From positions 62,001 through 126,000 of the forward strand of contig NZ_SPJX01000187.1 in the NCBI RefSeq assembly GCF_004458765.1: 64,000 nt of DNA, written 5' to 3'. The position numbers and the translations under genes are program-made. The first letter of the stretch is position 1; every line of letters begins with the position of its first letter. The stretch comes from Microvirga pakistanensis. GTDB taxonomy: Bacteria > Pseudomonadota > Alphaproteobacteria > Rhizobiales > Beijerinckiaceae. Below, in pieces: positions 8,135 to 17,238 of this stretch. Below the pieces are notes generated by a model that saw only the letters and a list, made by a program, of their open reading frames with translations, made no database searches and was not told where the DNA came from.

Positions 8135-11100
8135 CGGAAGTCTCGCGTCGGAACCCTGATCATCGGGGCCTGATCATCCTCCGATGGATCAGACGTTGGT
8201 CGTTCCGAGGCAGCTTTCGTATCCAGGCGCAGGGTTTCGCGCGTTCCGGCTTTGGCTTCGTCCCCACGACCATGTCTCAGGCGCAGGGGCTCATCCCGGC
8301 TGCCGACTGAGCGCAACAGGTCCGACAGATCGATGAGATGCTCGGCGATAAGATGCGTGACGCCGCCTTCGCGCTGAAGTCGGCCCCGGCAGCCGATCAT
8401 GCCGGTGGACAGGATCAGGCGCCGGTGCTTCTCGAACACGGTGGACCAGATCACGATGTTGGCCACATCGGTCTCGTCCTCGATGGTCATGAAGGTGACA
8501 CCCTTGGCCGAGCCCGGCTTCTGGCGCACCAGCACCAGGCCTGCCACCGCGACCCTCTGGCCGTCCCTGACGTGCTGGAGGCTGGCGCAGGAGCGGATGC
8601 GCCGTTCCGTCAGTTCCTGGCGCAGGAAGGCGAGGGGATGCCGGCGCAGGGTCAAGCCCTTCGAGCGGTAGTCCTCGACGACCTCGCGGCCCTCCGTCAT
8701 GGGCACGAGGTCGACGGCGGGCTCCACCGCTTCTGACCGGATCGCCCGCTCCCGCTCGTCGGCCGCGGCAAACAGGGGCATGACCTCGTCGGACAACCCC
8801 TTGATGGTCCAGAGCGCGTCGCGGCGGTTCACCCCGATAGAGCCATAGGCATCGGCCTCAGCCAGCCGCTCCAAAGCGGAGACCGGTATGACGGCCCGCC
8901 GCCACAGGTCCTCGATGGACGAGTAGCGGCGCTCCGCCCGGGCGAGCGGGATCAGGGCGCCATGGGCATTCGCCAAGCCATGCACCATCCGGAACCCGAG
9001 CCGGACGGCGAAACGCTTCGGGCTCCGGGTCGGCTCCAGGGTGCAGTCCCAGCGGGAATGGTTGATGTCGACAGGATGCACTTCGACCCCGTGAGCTTTG
9101 GCATCCCGCACCAGCTGGGCGGGCGCATAGAAGCCCATTGGCTGCGAATTGAGAATGGCGCAGCAAAAGACGTCCGGATGGTGGCACTTCAGCCAGGCGG
9201 AGGCATAGGCGATCTTGGCGAAGCTCGCCGCATGGCTTTCGGGGAAGCCGTAGGAGCCGAAGCCCTCGAGTTGCTTGAAGGTGCGCTCGGCAAAGGCAGC
9301 GTCATAGCCGCGGGCGACCATGCCCGTGATCAGCTTGTCGCGGAACCTGGACACGCCAGCGGTGAACTTGAAGGTCGCCATCGCGCGCCGGAGCTGATCG
9401 GCCTCCGAGGGCGTGAAACCGGCGCATTCGATCGCGACCCGCATGGCCTGCTCCTGGAAGAGCGGCACGCCGAGTGTCTTCGCCAGCACGCGCCTGAGTT
9501 CGGGTCGCGGGTATTCGACCTCCTCACGCTTCTCCCGGCGGCGCAGATAGGGATGCACCATGTCGCCCTGGATCGGGCCGGGACGGACGATCGCCACCTG
9601 AATGACGATGTCGTAGAAGGTCTCCGGCTTCAGCCGCGGCAGCATCGCCATCTGGGCGCGGCTCTCGATCTGGAACGTGCCCACCGTGTCGGCCTTCTGG
9701 ATCATGGCGTAGGTCGCCTTGTCCTCGCCCGGGATCGTGGCGATGTCGTAGCTCTCGCCCTTGTGCTCGCGCAGGAGATCGAAGGCGCGGCGCATGCAGC
9801 CGAGCATGCCCAAGCCCAACACGTCGACCTTCATGAATTTCAGCGCGTCGATGTCGTTCTTGTCCCATTCGATCACCTGCCGGTTCTCCATGGCGGCCGG
9901 TTCGATGGGGACGAGCTCATCGAGACGGTCCTGCGTGAGCACGAAGCCGCCCGGATGCTGCGAGAGATGGCGGGGCGCGCCGATGAGTTCGCTGGCAAGT
10001 TCAAGCGTCATCCGCAGGCGCGGATCGTTCAGGTTGAGGTTGAGCTCCTTCGCCTCCTTGTCCGACACGCCGTCATTGCCCCAGCCCCAGACGAGACCGG
10101 CGAGTCCCGCCGTCACATCCTCGGGAACGCCAAGCGCTTTGCCGACCTCGCGCACGGCGCCGCGGGCACGGTAGCAGGAGACGACGGCGGTGAGGGCGGC
10201 GCGATGGCGGCCATAGGTGTCGTAGATCCACTGGATCACCTCCTCGCGCCGTTCGTGCTCGAAGTCGACGTCGATGTCCGGCGGCTCGCGCCGCTCCTGG
10301 GACACGAAGCGCTCGAAGAGCAGGTCGTGCTCGGTCGGGTTGATCGACGTGATGCCGAGCACGAAGCACACGGCGGAGTTCGCGGCCGAGCCGCGCCCCT
10401 GGCACAGGATGCCGCGCGATTTGGCGAACGACACGATGGCATGGACGGTAAGGAAGTAGGGCGCGTAGCCCAGTTCCTCGATCAGACGCAGCTCATGGCG
10501 GCAGGTCGTCGCGACCACGTCCGGAATGCCATCCGGGTAGCGATGCCGCGCGCCTTCCCAGGTCAGCCGCTCCAGCTTCTCCTGCGCCGTCTCGCCATCT
10601 TCCGTCTCGGACGGGTACTGGTAGCGCAGCTCGTCGAGCGAGAAGGTGCAACGGTCGAGGATCTCGCGAACCCGCCGGAACGCTGGCCCGTGGCGCTCGA
10701 ACAGGCGCTCCATTTCGACCGGATCCTTGAGGTAGCGGTCGGCATGCCGTTCGAGGCGGTAGCCCGCCTCGTCGATGGTGCAGCCCTCCCGAATGCAGGA
10801 GACCACGTCCTGCAAACGACGACGATCCGGGTGATGGTAGAGCACGTCGCCCATGGCGATGGTCGGCACCCGGGCCACCTTCGCCGCCTGCTCGATGGCG
10901 TACAGACGCAGGTGCTCGTTGGGCGCGAAGCGCCGGATCAGGGCCATATAGGCGCGATTGCCGAAGGTTTGTCTGAGACGTGTGAGATTACGGTCGAGGT
11001 CTTCGTCCGCTTCATCGCCCAGGAGGATCGCCAGCATCCCCTCGTTCCAGGCCACCACATCATCCCAGACGAGATGGCACTTGCCCTTGCCGCCGCGGCT

Positions 11101-11385
11101 CTTGCCGAGGCTGAGCAATCGGCATAGGCGAGAATAGGCCGCGCGATCCGTGGGATAGACGAGCAGTGATGTGCCATCGGTGAGGTCGAGCCGGCAGCCG
11201 ACGACAAGGCGGACGCCTGTATCCCGGGACGCTTCATAGGCGCGCACGATCCCGGCGAGAGAGTTGCGGTCGGTAATGCCCAGAGCTGAGATGCCGAGGA
11301 GTTTCGCCTGCTCGAACAGTTCCTGCGGGCTCGAGGCGCCGCGCAGGAACGAGAAGTGGGTCGTGACCTGGAGTTCAGCATACAT
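8131..11385 (-). CDS. dnaE2: Error-prone DNA polymerase DnaE2 (ImuC)
   Basis: The 1,084-residue protein is a C-family polymerase of the DnaE2/ImuC type. The N-terminal PHP domain starts '[20 protein letters not shown]'. Polymerase motifs include '[12 protein letters not shown]' and the catalytic acidic pair in '[16 protein letters not shown]', followed by the finger motif and the tandem helix-hairpin-helix and OB-fold ('[32 protein letters not shown]'). It replicates across lesions during the SOS response, working with ImuA and ImuB at the sliding clamp. It is the last gene of an imuA-imuB-dnaE2 cassette, 18 bases after imuB. Its stop lies inside intergenic repeat copy C. Confidence 0.97.
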   Translation of the reverse strand: MYAELQVTTHFSFLRGASSPQELFEQAKLLGISALGITDRNSLAGIVRAYEASRDTGVRLVVGCRLDLTDGTSLLVYPTDRAAYSRLCRLLSLGKSRGGKGKCHLVWDDVVAWNEGMLAILLGDEADEDLDRNLTRLRQTFGNRAYMALIRRFAPNEHLRLYAIEQAAKVARVPTIAMGDVLYHHPDRRRLQDVVSCIREGCTIDEAGYRLERHADRYLKDPVEMERLFERHGPAFRRVREILDRCTFSLDELRYQYPSETEDGETAQEKLERLTWEGARHRYPDGIPDVVATTCRHELRLIEELGYAPYFLTVHAIVSFAKSRGILCQGRGSAANSAVCFVLGITSINPTEHDLLFERFVSQERREPPDIDVDFEHERREEVIQWIYDTYGRHRAALTAVVSCYRARGAVREVGKALGVPEDVTAGLAGLVWGWGNDGVSDKEAKELNLNLNDPRLRMTLELASELIGAPRHLSQHPGGFVLTQDRLDELVPIEPAAMENRQVIEWDKNDIDALKFMKVDVLGLGMLGCMRRAFDLLREHKGESYDIATIPGEDKATYAMIQKADTVGTFQIESRAQMAMLPRLKPETFYDIVIQVAIVRPGPIQGDMVHPYLRRREKREEVEYPRPELRRVLAKTLGVPLFQEQAMRVAIECAGFTPSEADQLRRAMATFKFTAGVSRFRDKLITGMVARGYDAAFAERTFKQLEGFGSYGFPESHAASFAKIAYASAWLKCHHPDVFCCAILNSQPMGFYAPAQLVRDAKAHGVEVHPVDINHSRWDCTLEPTRSPKRFAVRLGFRMVHGLANAHGALIPLARAERRYSSIEDLWRRAVIPVSALERLAEADAYGSIGVNRRDALWTIKGLSDEVMPLFAAADERERAIRSEAVEPAVDLVPMTEGREVVEDYRSKGLTLRRHPLAFLRQELTERRIRSCASLQHVRDGQRVAVAGLVLVRQKPGSAKGVTFMTIEDETDVANIVIWSTVFEKHRRLILSTGMIGCRGRLQREGGVTHLIAEHLIDLSDLLRSVGSRDEPLRLRHGRGDEAKAGTRETLRLDTKAASERPTSDPSEDDQAPMIRVPTRDFR

Positions 11386-11403
11386 CGGAGAGACGATCGT
11401 CTG

Positions 11404-12906
11404 TCACGAGAAGAAACCATGCATCCACCAGCGTCCGCCCTCGGCAGTGGGGGCATCGCGGAAGATCCAGAAGCGGCCACCTTGCTCGGTCTCGACACGG
11501 TAATAGTCGCGGGCGAAAGAGCTCTTGTCGCCGTTCCACCATTCCGGCGTGATGCGCTCCGGCCCGTCGGCTTTGGCGACCTTGTGACGGACCTTGCGCC
11601 AGACGAAGAAGGCTGGTGGATGATCGGGCAGCAGGGCGGTTGCTACCACGGGCTCCGGCGGATCGAGCAGGCGCGTGGGGCGTGGCAGGTTCTCCGGCCA
11701 GACGGAGCCGGTCGGCGGTGCAAGGGCAGGGATCCGTCGCGCCATGCGTTCAGGGACGAGGCTCTGGACGGGCGCAAGGCGGTAGATGCGTCGCATGCCG
11801 ATGCGGGCTCCGAGTCTGTCGACGAGCGGACCCATGTCCGCTTCCCCGGTATCCTCTTCCCCAAGGCCACGGGCATGGATCTGCATCTCAGTCAGCGGCT
11901 CGACCTTGCTCGCGACCAGCACCATCTCCTCGATGCCGAAGCCGGGGTCGATGGTTTGCAGCCGTTCGTCGAAGAGCCTGGCAAGATGAGCCGCGTCCCT
12001 GTTGGCCTTGGCTGTGCCGACCCGCAGGCAGGCGCTCTTCTGATCGACGCGCTGGAAGATGAGGTCGAGACGGCGTACGCCTTCGCCACGGCGGCCCAGT
12101 TGCCGGCACAGATCCTTGGCAAGCCGCAGCAGCACGCCCTTGAGATCCTCGAGCCGGGCGACCGGCTCCGCGAAGGCACAGGATGCCACCGGAGTTTCCT
12201 TGGGGATGAGCGGCGTGATCGGCTCGAAGGCATGACCCATGGCCTGATCGAGCCGCAGGGCGACGTCGCGGCCGAAACGCCGGACCAGCGGTGCACGCGG
12301 CATGGCGGCGAGCTGTCCGATCCGCTCGATGCCGAGCCGGTGCAGGGCACCGAGCTTGTCGGGAGCGATCCTCAGGGCGCGGATCGACAAGGTCGCCACG
12401 GCGTCAACGATCCGGCCTGTCGGTACGACGCCGCCCGCGCCATAGCGGGCCATCGCCCAGGCCGCCCCCGGAGCATCGGCGACAGCCGCTTTGGCGGCAA
12501 TGCCCTGGCGCGTCAGGCGGCTGGTCAGATCGCTGAGCAGTTCTTCCTCGCTGCCGAAGAGATGCGCCACGCCGGCGATGTCGATCCAAAGACCATCCGG
12601 CGGATCGGAGGCCACCACGGGCGAGTAGCCAATCGCCCAACGTGCGAGTTCCCGCAACGAGGCCTCGTCCTCGTCCGGGTTTGCTTCAACCACGTGCAGG
12701 TTCGGCACCAGGGCCTGTGCCTGGGCCAGCGCCATGCCGACATGCAGACCCGCCTCCTGCGCAGCCGCACAGGCCGCACGGACGACGCGCCGCGATCCAA
12801 CCGTATGCACGGTCACGAGTGGCTCATGACGCGGCGGCTCGCCGGTCCGCCGCCTGATCCGATCGGTCGGCCAGGTCGGCAGGTAGAGCGAGACGACCCT
12901 TCGCAT
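11404..12906 (-). CDS. imuB: Y-family polymerase-like mutagenesis protein ImuB
   Basis: The 500-residue protein starts 'MRRVVSLYLPTWPTDRIRRR', the ImuB version of the Y-polymerase N-terminus in which the metal-binding aspartate of motif I is missing; 'DGLWIDIAGVAHLFGSE' corresponds to the fingers/palm region. ImuB is known to be catalytically inactive and to act as the hub that binds the beta clamp, ImuA and DnaE2. I chose this start over one 13 codons upstream because it matches the family. It overlaps imuA by 83 bases, implying coupled translation. Confidence 0.93.
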   Translation of the reverse strand: MRRVVSLYLPTWPTDRIRRRTGEPPRHEPLVTVHTVGSRRVVRAACAAAQEAGLHVGMALAQAQALVPNLHVVEANPDEDEASLRELARWAIGYSPVVASDPPDGLWIDIAGVAHLFGSEEELLSDLTSRLTRQGIAAKAAVADAPGAAWAMARYGAGGVVPTGRIVDAVATLSIRALRIAPDKLGALHRLGIERIGQLAAMPRAPLVRRFGRDVALRLDQAMGHAFEPITPLIPKETPVASCAFAEPVARLEDLKGVLLRLAKDLCRQLGRRGEGVRRLDLIFQRVDQKSACLRVGTAKANRDAAHLARLFDERLQTIDPGFGIEEMVLVASKVEPLTEMQIHARGLGEEDTGEADMGPLVDRLGARIGMRRIYRLAPVQSLVPERMARRIPALAPPTGSVWPENLPRPTRLLDPPEPVVATALLPDHPPAFFVWRKVRHKVAKADGPERITPEWWNGDKSSFARDYYRVETEQGGRFWIFRDAPTAEGGRWWMHGFFS

Positions 12907-13594
12907 CGCAGGCCTCCAGAATCCATGTACGAGGTTCAGCGCCACGGCAGCGCAGGAGTTCGACTTGCCAGCGTTCCCGTCCGAGACCGGGAGCCGGCAT
13001 GAGTTCGGATGGGGCAGGGGCGATGCGCCAGCGGGTCGCGGCAGCCGTCGGCAGGTGGACCAGATCCTTCTCGGCCAATGTCCACCAGCGCCGGATGACG
13101 AGAGCGGTCACGCCGGTGGCTTCAGCCGCCAGTTGCAGGCGCCGCGAGGCGGTGAGCCCCATGCGCGTGACCTCGCCGATGACGGCCGCCAGCCCCTTCT
13201 CACGCAAGCCCTCCTCGATGAGGGGCAGGATCTCGCGTTCCCGCTCGGCTTCGGCATAGATCACCCGGTCCGGGTGCAGACCTGCGCGCAGGAGGCCGGG
13301 AGCGAACAGGTCGCGGCGCGTCAGGCACCAGAGCACAGGACCCTTGAGCCGGGCCGCGATTCCTGCGGTGAACAGGGTGGTGCAGCCAGCGAACTCGGAG
13401 GCATGGCCCGCCTCGATCATCTCATGAAGAACGCCTCGGGCGAGGCCGCCTCCTGGCAGGTGAGCGTCGAGCGGCTTGAGGCCAAAGGGCAGCGGCCTGG
13501 TTTTCTGTGATCCGCCTTCCATCCGGGCAATCTGGAGCCGCAATGCGGCAAGCCTGTCCTGTTGCCCGGCATGCATGACTCCGTGCCCATTCAC
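12824..13594 (-). CDS. imuA: SOS mutagenesis accessory protein ImuA
   Basis: The 256-residue protein is RecA/SulA-like, with 'LPFGLKPLDAHLPGGGLARGVLHEMIEAG' as the degenerate P-loop region, then 'LVIRRWWTLAEKDLVHLP' typical of ImuA. It helps ImuB and DnaE2 in damage-induced mutagenesis. The frame begins with GTG at 13594; an internal ATG at 13576 is an alternative. A perfect LexA box lies 16 bases upstream of the GTG, so the cassette is SOS-regulated. Confidence 0.9.
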   Translation of the reverse strand: MNGHGVMHAGQQDRLAALRLQIARMEGGSQKTRPLPFGLKPLDAHLPGGGLARGVLHEMIEAGHASEFAGCTTLFTAGIAARLKGPVLWCLTRRDLFAPGLLRAGLHPDRVIYAEAEREREILPLIEEGLREKGLAAVIGEVTRMGLTASRRLQLAAEATGVTALVIRRWWTLAEKDLVHLPTAAATRWRIAPAPSELMPAPGLGRERWQVELLRCRGAEPRTWILEACDAKGRLALPADLADRSDQAADRRAAAS

Positions 13595-13609
13595 GTTCGC
13601 GTTGAGGAT

Positions 13610-13624
13610 GTTCGTATTATGTTC
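13610..13624. promoter_or_regulatory. LexA (SOS) box GTTC-N7-GTTC
   Basis: The sequence GTTCGTATTATGTTC matches the alphaproteobacterial LexA direct-repeat operator GTTC-N7-GTTC exactly. It is 16 bases upstream of the imuA GTG start, within the expected promoter region, and its AT-rich spacer contrasts with the surrounding GC-rich DNA. It should repress imuA-imuB-dnaE2 until DNA damage. Confidence 0.88.
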
Positions 13625-13639
13625 TCGTTACGGAAGGAG

Positions 13640-14117
13640 TCAAACACACGCAGAAGTAGCTGTTAATTCCGGGGAGAAGGGCGCTTATTCAACCTTCAGG
13701 CACGATCACGGACCGGTAGCCTCCGTTAGCGCTGGAGCTTGGAATTGGGCGAAACCACCCTCATGACCCGCGTCTATGATATGAGGCGGTGCCGCTGGAC
13801 ATGGCGCGTGTTGGCGTTTGGACCATCGATGCCGAGGCGCAAAGCCGCTCGGCAAGCTCCTGATCCATTCGGACGTAGTCCCGCCTATCCGGACCGGTGT
13901 CGATGAAGCCTGGGTATTCAGCAGGTCAGAAATTCACCAACCCGATAGGGTGACGGCTGAAAAAGGGTTACGTCATCAGACGATCCAGACTCGCCAAATC
14001 CTGGGATCAAACACCTGGCTTTAGAGAATTTTTCGGCGAAGCGGACCCGGCTCGCCGTCAAACATGCGGCAGACCAAGGAAAAGAGCTGATTCCACGCAA
14101 GTGGAAACAGCTCGAGT
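13640..14117. other. Gene-free interval upstream of imuA
   Basis: I see no frame with convincing codon use or a ribosome site in this 480-base stretch on either strand. It separates the SOS cassette from repeat copy D and the catabolic region. Short open frames here have shuffled, proline/serine/arginine-rich composition typical of non-coding high-GC DNA. Confidence 0.5.
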
Positions 14118-14274
14118 GCATCGTGCGGAACCAGGGGGCCCGCGTCAGCGACCCGAAGGGCCACGTCAGTGAAAAGTGGATCCGGTTTTCCGCTCCCAAC
14201 GATGCTCTTGAATCTAAGAAAGCATCGGATGCGTCCCAAAAGTGCAGGTCCACTTTTCACGTCCGATGCTTTAG
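14118..14274. repeat. Dispersed palindromic intergenic repeat, copy D
   Basis: This long-form copy is close to copy C: GCATCGTGCGGAACCAGGGG, CGTCAGCGACCCGAAGGGCC, GTGAAAAGTGGATCCGGTTT-TCCGC..AACGATGC, then AAGCATCGGATGCG..CACTTTTCACGTCCGATGCTTTAG. It is the last copy found; none was recognised to the right, which coincides with the start of the accessory catabolic region. Confidence 0.75.
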
Positions 14275-14420
14275 ACTGATGAATTCAAGCATATCCTGAC
14301 TTGCGGGGTGTCACACACGATCGTTCCGTGCAGAGGGACGGCGCGTGGTTTCAGGAAATGAGCTGACAGGTGCGGCTTAGCTTAAGATCCCGGCCGCACA
14401 GCCTTGAGCCGCCAAGCGCG

Positions 14421-15125
14421 TCAGTGGATGTCCTCCGCCTCACCCCAAGCCTCGATCAGCTTCTCCACAGTAAAACCTGGACTGCGGGCGGCTCTCAGGA
14501 CCAGGGCTTCCTTTCGAGCCACCAGATCAATGGCGCGGGGGAGTTCATGGGCGATCTCCAGGTCGATGACGACAGCGCCGTGGCGGTCGGCATGGATGAG
14601 ATCATTGGGTTTGACCTTCAGTCCGAAAACCTCCACTGGGCAATCAAACTCCTCGATGCGAACGAAGGCATGGCTCGGGCTGAGCGAGCCGGCCAGGATC
14701 TGAAACCCGGGATCGACGGCGCCGAGGTCGCGCATCGAGCCGTTGGTCAGAACTCCTTGCGCGCCCAGGCCTTTATGGATCGCTACGTTGACCTCACCCC
14801 AGAACGCCCCGAGCCCGGGACAGGGGTCGACGTCCTGCAGAACCACCACGGCAGGACTGGGTTGAGCCGCGACATAGCTGTAGTAGGCGATCCGTCGGGC
14901 TCTCAGAGCTCCGGGTGACTCTTCGCTTGGCTGCGAGCTACGGATCAGCCCCGTGCGGGCGTATCCCACGACGGCAGGCAGATTGGGATGGGCGGCGAGA
15001 ACCGGCCGGGTCGTGAAGCCCTCCGCCGTCCGGCGGCCCAGAACGAGCTCAATGGCGTTACACACCGTCGGCGTATCAACAGCCGTCAGGGCTGCGAAGA
15101 CTTCAGAAGACAGCACCTGTTCCAT
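14421..15125 (-). CDS. RraA-like (HMG/CHA aldolase fold) family protein
   Basis: The 234-residue protein has the RraA-like fold signature: 'TPTVCNAIEL' at the start, 'GVLTNGSMRDLGAV' (the G-x-RD active-site arginine/aspartate loop of RraA/HMG aldolases) and 'HADRHGAVVID' (metal/phosphate-binding 'D.hGv.viP' strand). Members include 4-hydroxy-4-methyl-2-oxoglutarate aldolase, oxaloacetate decarboxylases and non-catalytic RNase E regulators. In this cluster an enzyme acting on a keto or hydroxy acid is more likely than an RNase regulator. The ATG at 15125 follows GGAAAGG, which is better than an upstream TTG. Confidence 0.82.
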   Translation of the reverse strand: MEQVLSSEVFAALTAVDTPTVCNAIELVLGRRTAEGFTTRPVLAAHPNLPAVVGYARTGLIRSSQPSEESPGALRARRIAYYSYVAAQPSPAVVVLQDVDPCPGLGAFWGEVNVAIHKGLGAQGVLTNGSMRDLGAVDPGFQILAGSLSPSHAFVRIEEFDCPVEVFGLKVKPNDLIHADRHGAVVIDLEIAHELPRAIDLVARKEALVLRAARSPGFTVEKLIEAWGEAEDIH

Positions 15126-15175
15126 TTCCAAGCCTTTCCACGTCAATGAGTTGTCATCGCAGGGCGCTCACAGCC

Positions 15176-16075
15176 TCAGGCGAAGTGCTTCCAGACATCA
15201 TCCTGCGACTCGTAGCCGATGAGCGACCGGGTGGTTTCAATGTCCCACGGCATGTTCCGGTTGGCTGACATGCCGTTGACGACAATGCCGGGTTGCGGCC
15301 AAGGCAGCGCATTGGCGAGGAGCGCCCGCTCGATCACTGCCACGAAGTCCCGGTTCGAGAGCCACATGTTGCGAAACCACCGCAGGTCGCGCTCGGTGTC
15401 GGGACCTGTGCTCTCGTCCGCACCGGGCAGGCCAGAAGTGTTGATTGTGTCTGGTCTGTTCTCTCCCGGCTGGCACCAGCCGATTCGAACGCAGACGCTG
15501 GTCAGGGCGCCTCCCGAGCGATGCGCCTCAGCGAGACAGGCTCTCTCGCCCATCAGTTTCGATGCTGCATAGGCGAACCCCTGCACCATCTCACGGCCGT
15601 TGAACCAGCGTGTCCCCGGACCTGGCGGCAAGGCCGTCGTCAGAGCACCTGCCGTCAGACTATCGGCCAAGGGCGGGTCCTTGTATTGGCCCATCACGTG
15701 GTTGGACGAGGCGAACACGACGCGGTGCGTGCCCGCCTGAGCGGCAGCGGCCAACATGTTGAGTGTCATGTCGAATGACGCACAAGCGTCGCTCCAGGGC
15801 GCATCGGGATAAGGATTCTGGGCTGCGAAATGCACCACGGCATTAACCCCGGCCAAAGCCTCACGCCACCCAGTTTCGGATGGATCTGTCAGATCGGCGG
15901 TGACCCATTCCACCCGGTCCGAATGCGCTGCCATGGATTGTGGCGGCATCACGTGGTCAAGCGCGACGATCCGCTCACACCAGTCCTGCGCCAGGAGATG
16001 GCTGATCAGCTTCTGTCCGAGATTGCCTCCCGCGCCTGTAACAAGAACAGAGCGAACAGGTTTCGATTGGCTCAT
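15176..16075 (-). CDS. NAD-dependent epimerase/dehydratase, uronate-dehydrogenase-like
   Basis: The 299-residue extended SDR has 'VLVTGAGGNLGQKLI' (glycine-rich NAD site), 'YAASK' (catalytic Tyr/Lys) and 'FASSNHVMGQY'. That last segment, together with 'VRIGWCQPGENRPD', 'MWLSNRDFVAVIERAL' and 'NGMSANRNMPWDIE', follows uronate dehydrogenase (Udh), which oxidises uronates to aldarolactones. It is about 30 residues longer than classical Udh, with an insert before YAASK. Substrate assignment is inference. It lies 50 bases after the RraA-like start, in the same minus-strand run as BKACE. Confidence 0.78.
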   Translation of the reverse strand: MSQSKPVRSVLVTGAGGNLGQKLISHLLAQDWCERIVALDHVMPPQSMAAHSDRVEWVTADLTDPSETGWREALAGVNAVVHFAAQNPYPDAPWSDACASFDMTLNMLAAAAQAGTHRVVFASSNHVMGQYKDPPLADSLTAGALTTALPPGPGTRWFNGREMVQGFAYAASKLMGERACLAEAHRSGGALTSVCVRIGWCQPGENRPDTINTSGLPGADESTGPDTERDLRWFRNMWLSNRDFVAVIERALLANALPWPQPGIVVNGMSANRNMPWDIETTRSLIGYESQDDVWKHFA

Positions 16076-16289
16076 GGCGCAACTGACTTTCCGGAGTGAT
16101 GTCTATTACTCACCGTACTACTCCAGCATCCTCGGCTGATGTCTATAAGGGACTGCAGCATCTATCATGACCCTGAACGGCAGGCGGACTGCAACCTGCC
16201 CGGCGGTTCTCTGCACGTCGCAAAGGGCAACCAGATGCGTTTAGCCCCAAAGGCTGGCGACTGAACCCAGAGCAAAGGAGAACCAATCC

Positions 16290-17216
16290 TTAGAAATTAA
16301 CGCGGTCACCCCCTTTGAGTGACAGCATGTTGCGGGCATCGTCAGGGGTGGCGATCTCCAGCCCAAGGCCCTCGATGATCTGACGGGCCGCTTTCACCTG
16401 CTGCGCATTCGATTCCGCAAGTTTGCCCGGACCGATCCAGAGCGAATCCTCCAGCCCGACACGGACATTGCCTCCCATGGCCGCCGCCTGGGCGGCAATG
16501 GGAAGCTGGTTCTTGCCGGCACCGAGCACCGACCATTGGTACTCATTCCCGAACAGTCGGTCGGCCGTGCGCTTCATGTGCGCCACGTCCTCGGGATGCG
16601 GGCCAATGCCGCCCAGAAGACCAAACACGCTTTGGACAAAGAGAGGCGTCTTGATGAGACCACGGTCCACGAAGTGGGCGAGAGTGTAGAGATGACCGAT
16701 GTCGTAGCATTCGATTTCGAAGCGGGTGCCATTCTCGGCGCAGGTCGTCAGGATGTACTCGATATCGGAGAAAGTATTGCGGAAGATCCTGTCACGTGAC
16801 CCTTCGAGGTACGGTTCCTCCCAATCGTATTTGAAGTCTTTGAAACGATTGAGCATCGGGTAGAGCCCAAAATTCATCGAGCCCATGTTGAGGGAGGCGA
16901 CCTCGGGCTTGTAATGAGCCGCAGGCCGCACCCGCTCCTCCACCAGCATGGTCGGGGCCCCGCCCGTCGTGATGTTGATGACACAATTGCTTCGCTGCTT
17001 CACCACCTGCAGGAACGGGGCGAAGGCTTCCGGCGATTGATCAGGCTTGCCGTTCTTTGGGTCCCGCGCGTGAAGGTGCACGATCGCGGCTCCAGCTTCC
17101 GCGGCGCTGATGGCAGCCTCCGCGATCTCCTCGGGCGTAACCGGCAGGTGAGGAGACATGGAAGGCGTATGGATCGCACCGGTCACGGCGCATGTTATGA
17201 TGACTTTGCGGGCCAT
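16290..17216 (-). CDS. BKACE family beta-keto acid cleavage enzyme (DUF849)
   Basis: The 308-residue protein belongs to the 3-keto-5-aminohexanoate cleavage (Kce/BKACE) family: 'KVIITCAVTGAIHTPSMSPHLPVTPEEIAEAA' opens the TIM barrel, 'IVHLHARDP' holds the two zinc histidines, 'NITTGG' follows, and 'GNVRVGLEDSLWIGPG' carries the C-terminal conserved 'RVG.ED'. BKACEs use acetyl-CoA to split a beta-keto acid into a CoA ester and acetoacetate. The adjacent L-gulonate-3-dehydrogenase-like gene could make such a beta-keto acid. It ends about 22 bases downstream of that gene, so the two are probably co-transcribed. Confidence 0.9.
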   Translation of the reverse strand: MARKVIITCAVTGAIHTPSMSPHLPVTPEEIAEAAISAAEAGAAIVHLHARDPKNGKPDQSPEAFAPFLQVVKQRSNCVINITTGGAPTMLVEERVRPAAHYKPEVASLNMGSMNFGLYPMLNRFKDFKYDWEEPYLEGSRDRIFRNTFSDIEYILTTCAENGTRFEIECYDIGHLYTLAHFVDRGLIKTPLFVQSVFGLLGGIGPHPEDVAHMKRTADRLFGNEYQWSVLGAGKNQLPIAAQAAAMGGNVRVGLEDSLWIGPGKLAESNAQQVKAARQIIEGLGLEIATPDDARNMLSLKGGDRVNF

Positions 17217-17238
17217 GGGCTTGGTTCCTCCCGGGAGA

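Noticed and set aside
8962..11127. 721-codon open frame antisense to dnaE2
   Set aside because: It mirrors the reading frame of a fully recognisable polymerase gene; composition is Arg/Gly/His/Asp-rich with no family match. Long antisense frames are expected in high-GC DNA.
11356..13002. 548-codon open frame antisense to imuB
   Set aside because: It is a shadow of imuB codon usage; no domains, no plausible ribosome site.
13597..13613. A second GTTC-N11-GTTC pairing next to the LexA box
   Set aside because: The spacing is not the seven bases required; only the pair at 13610-13624 fits the operator.
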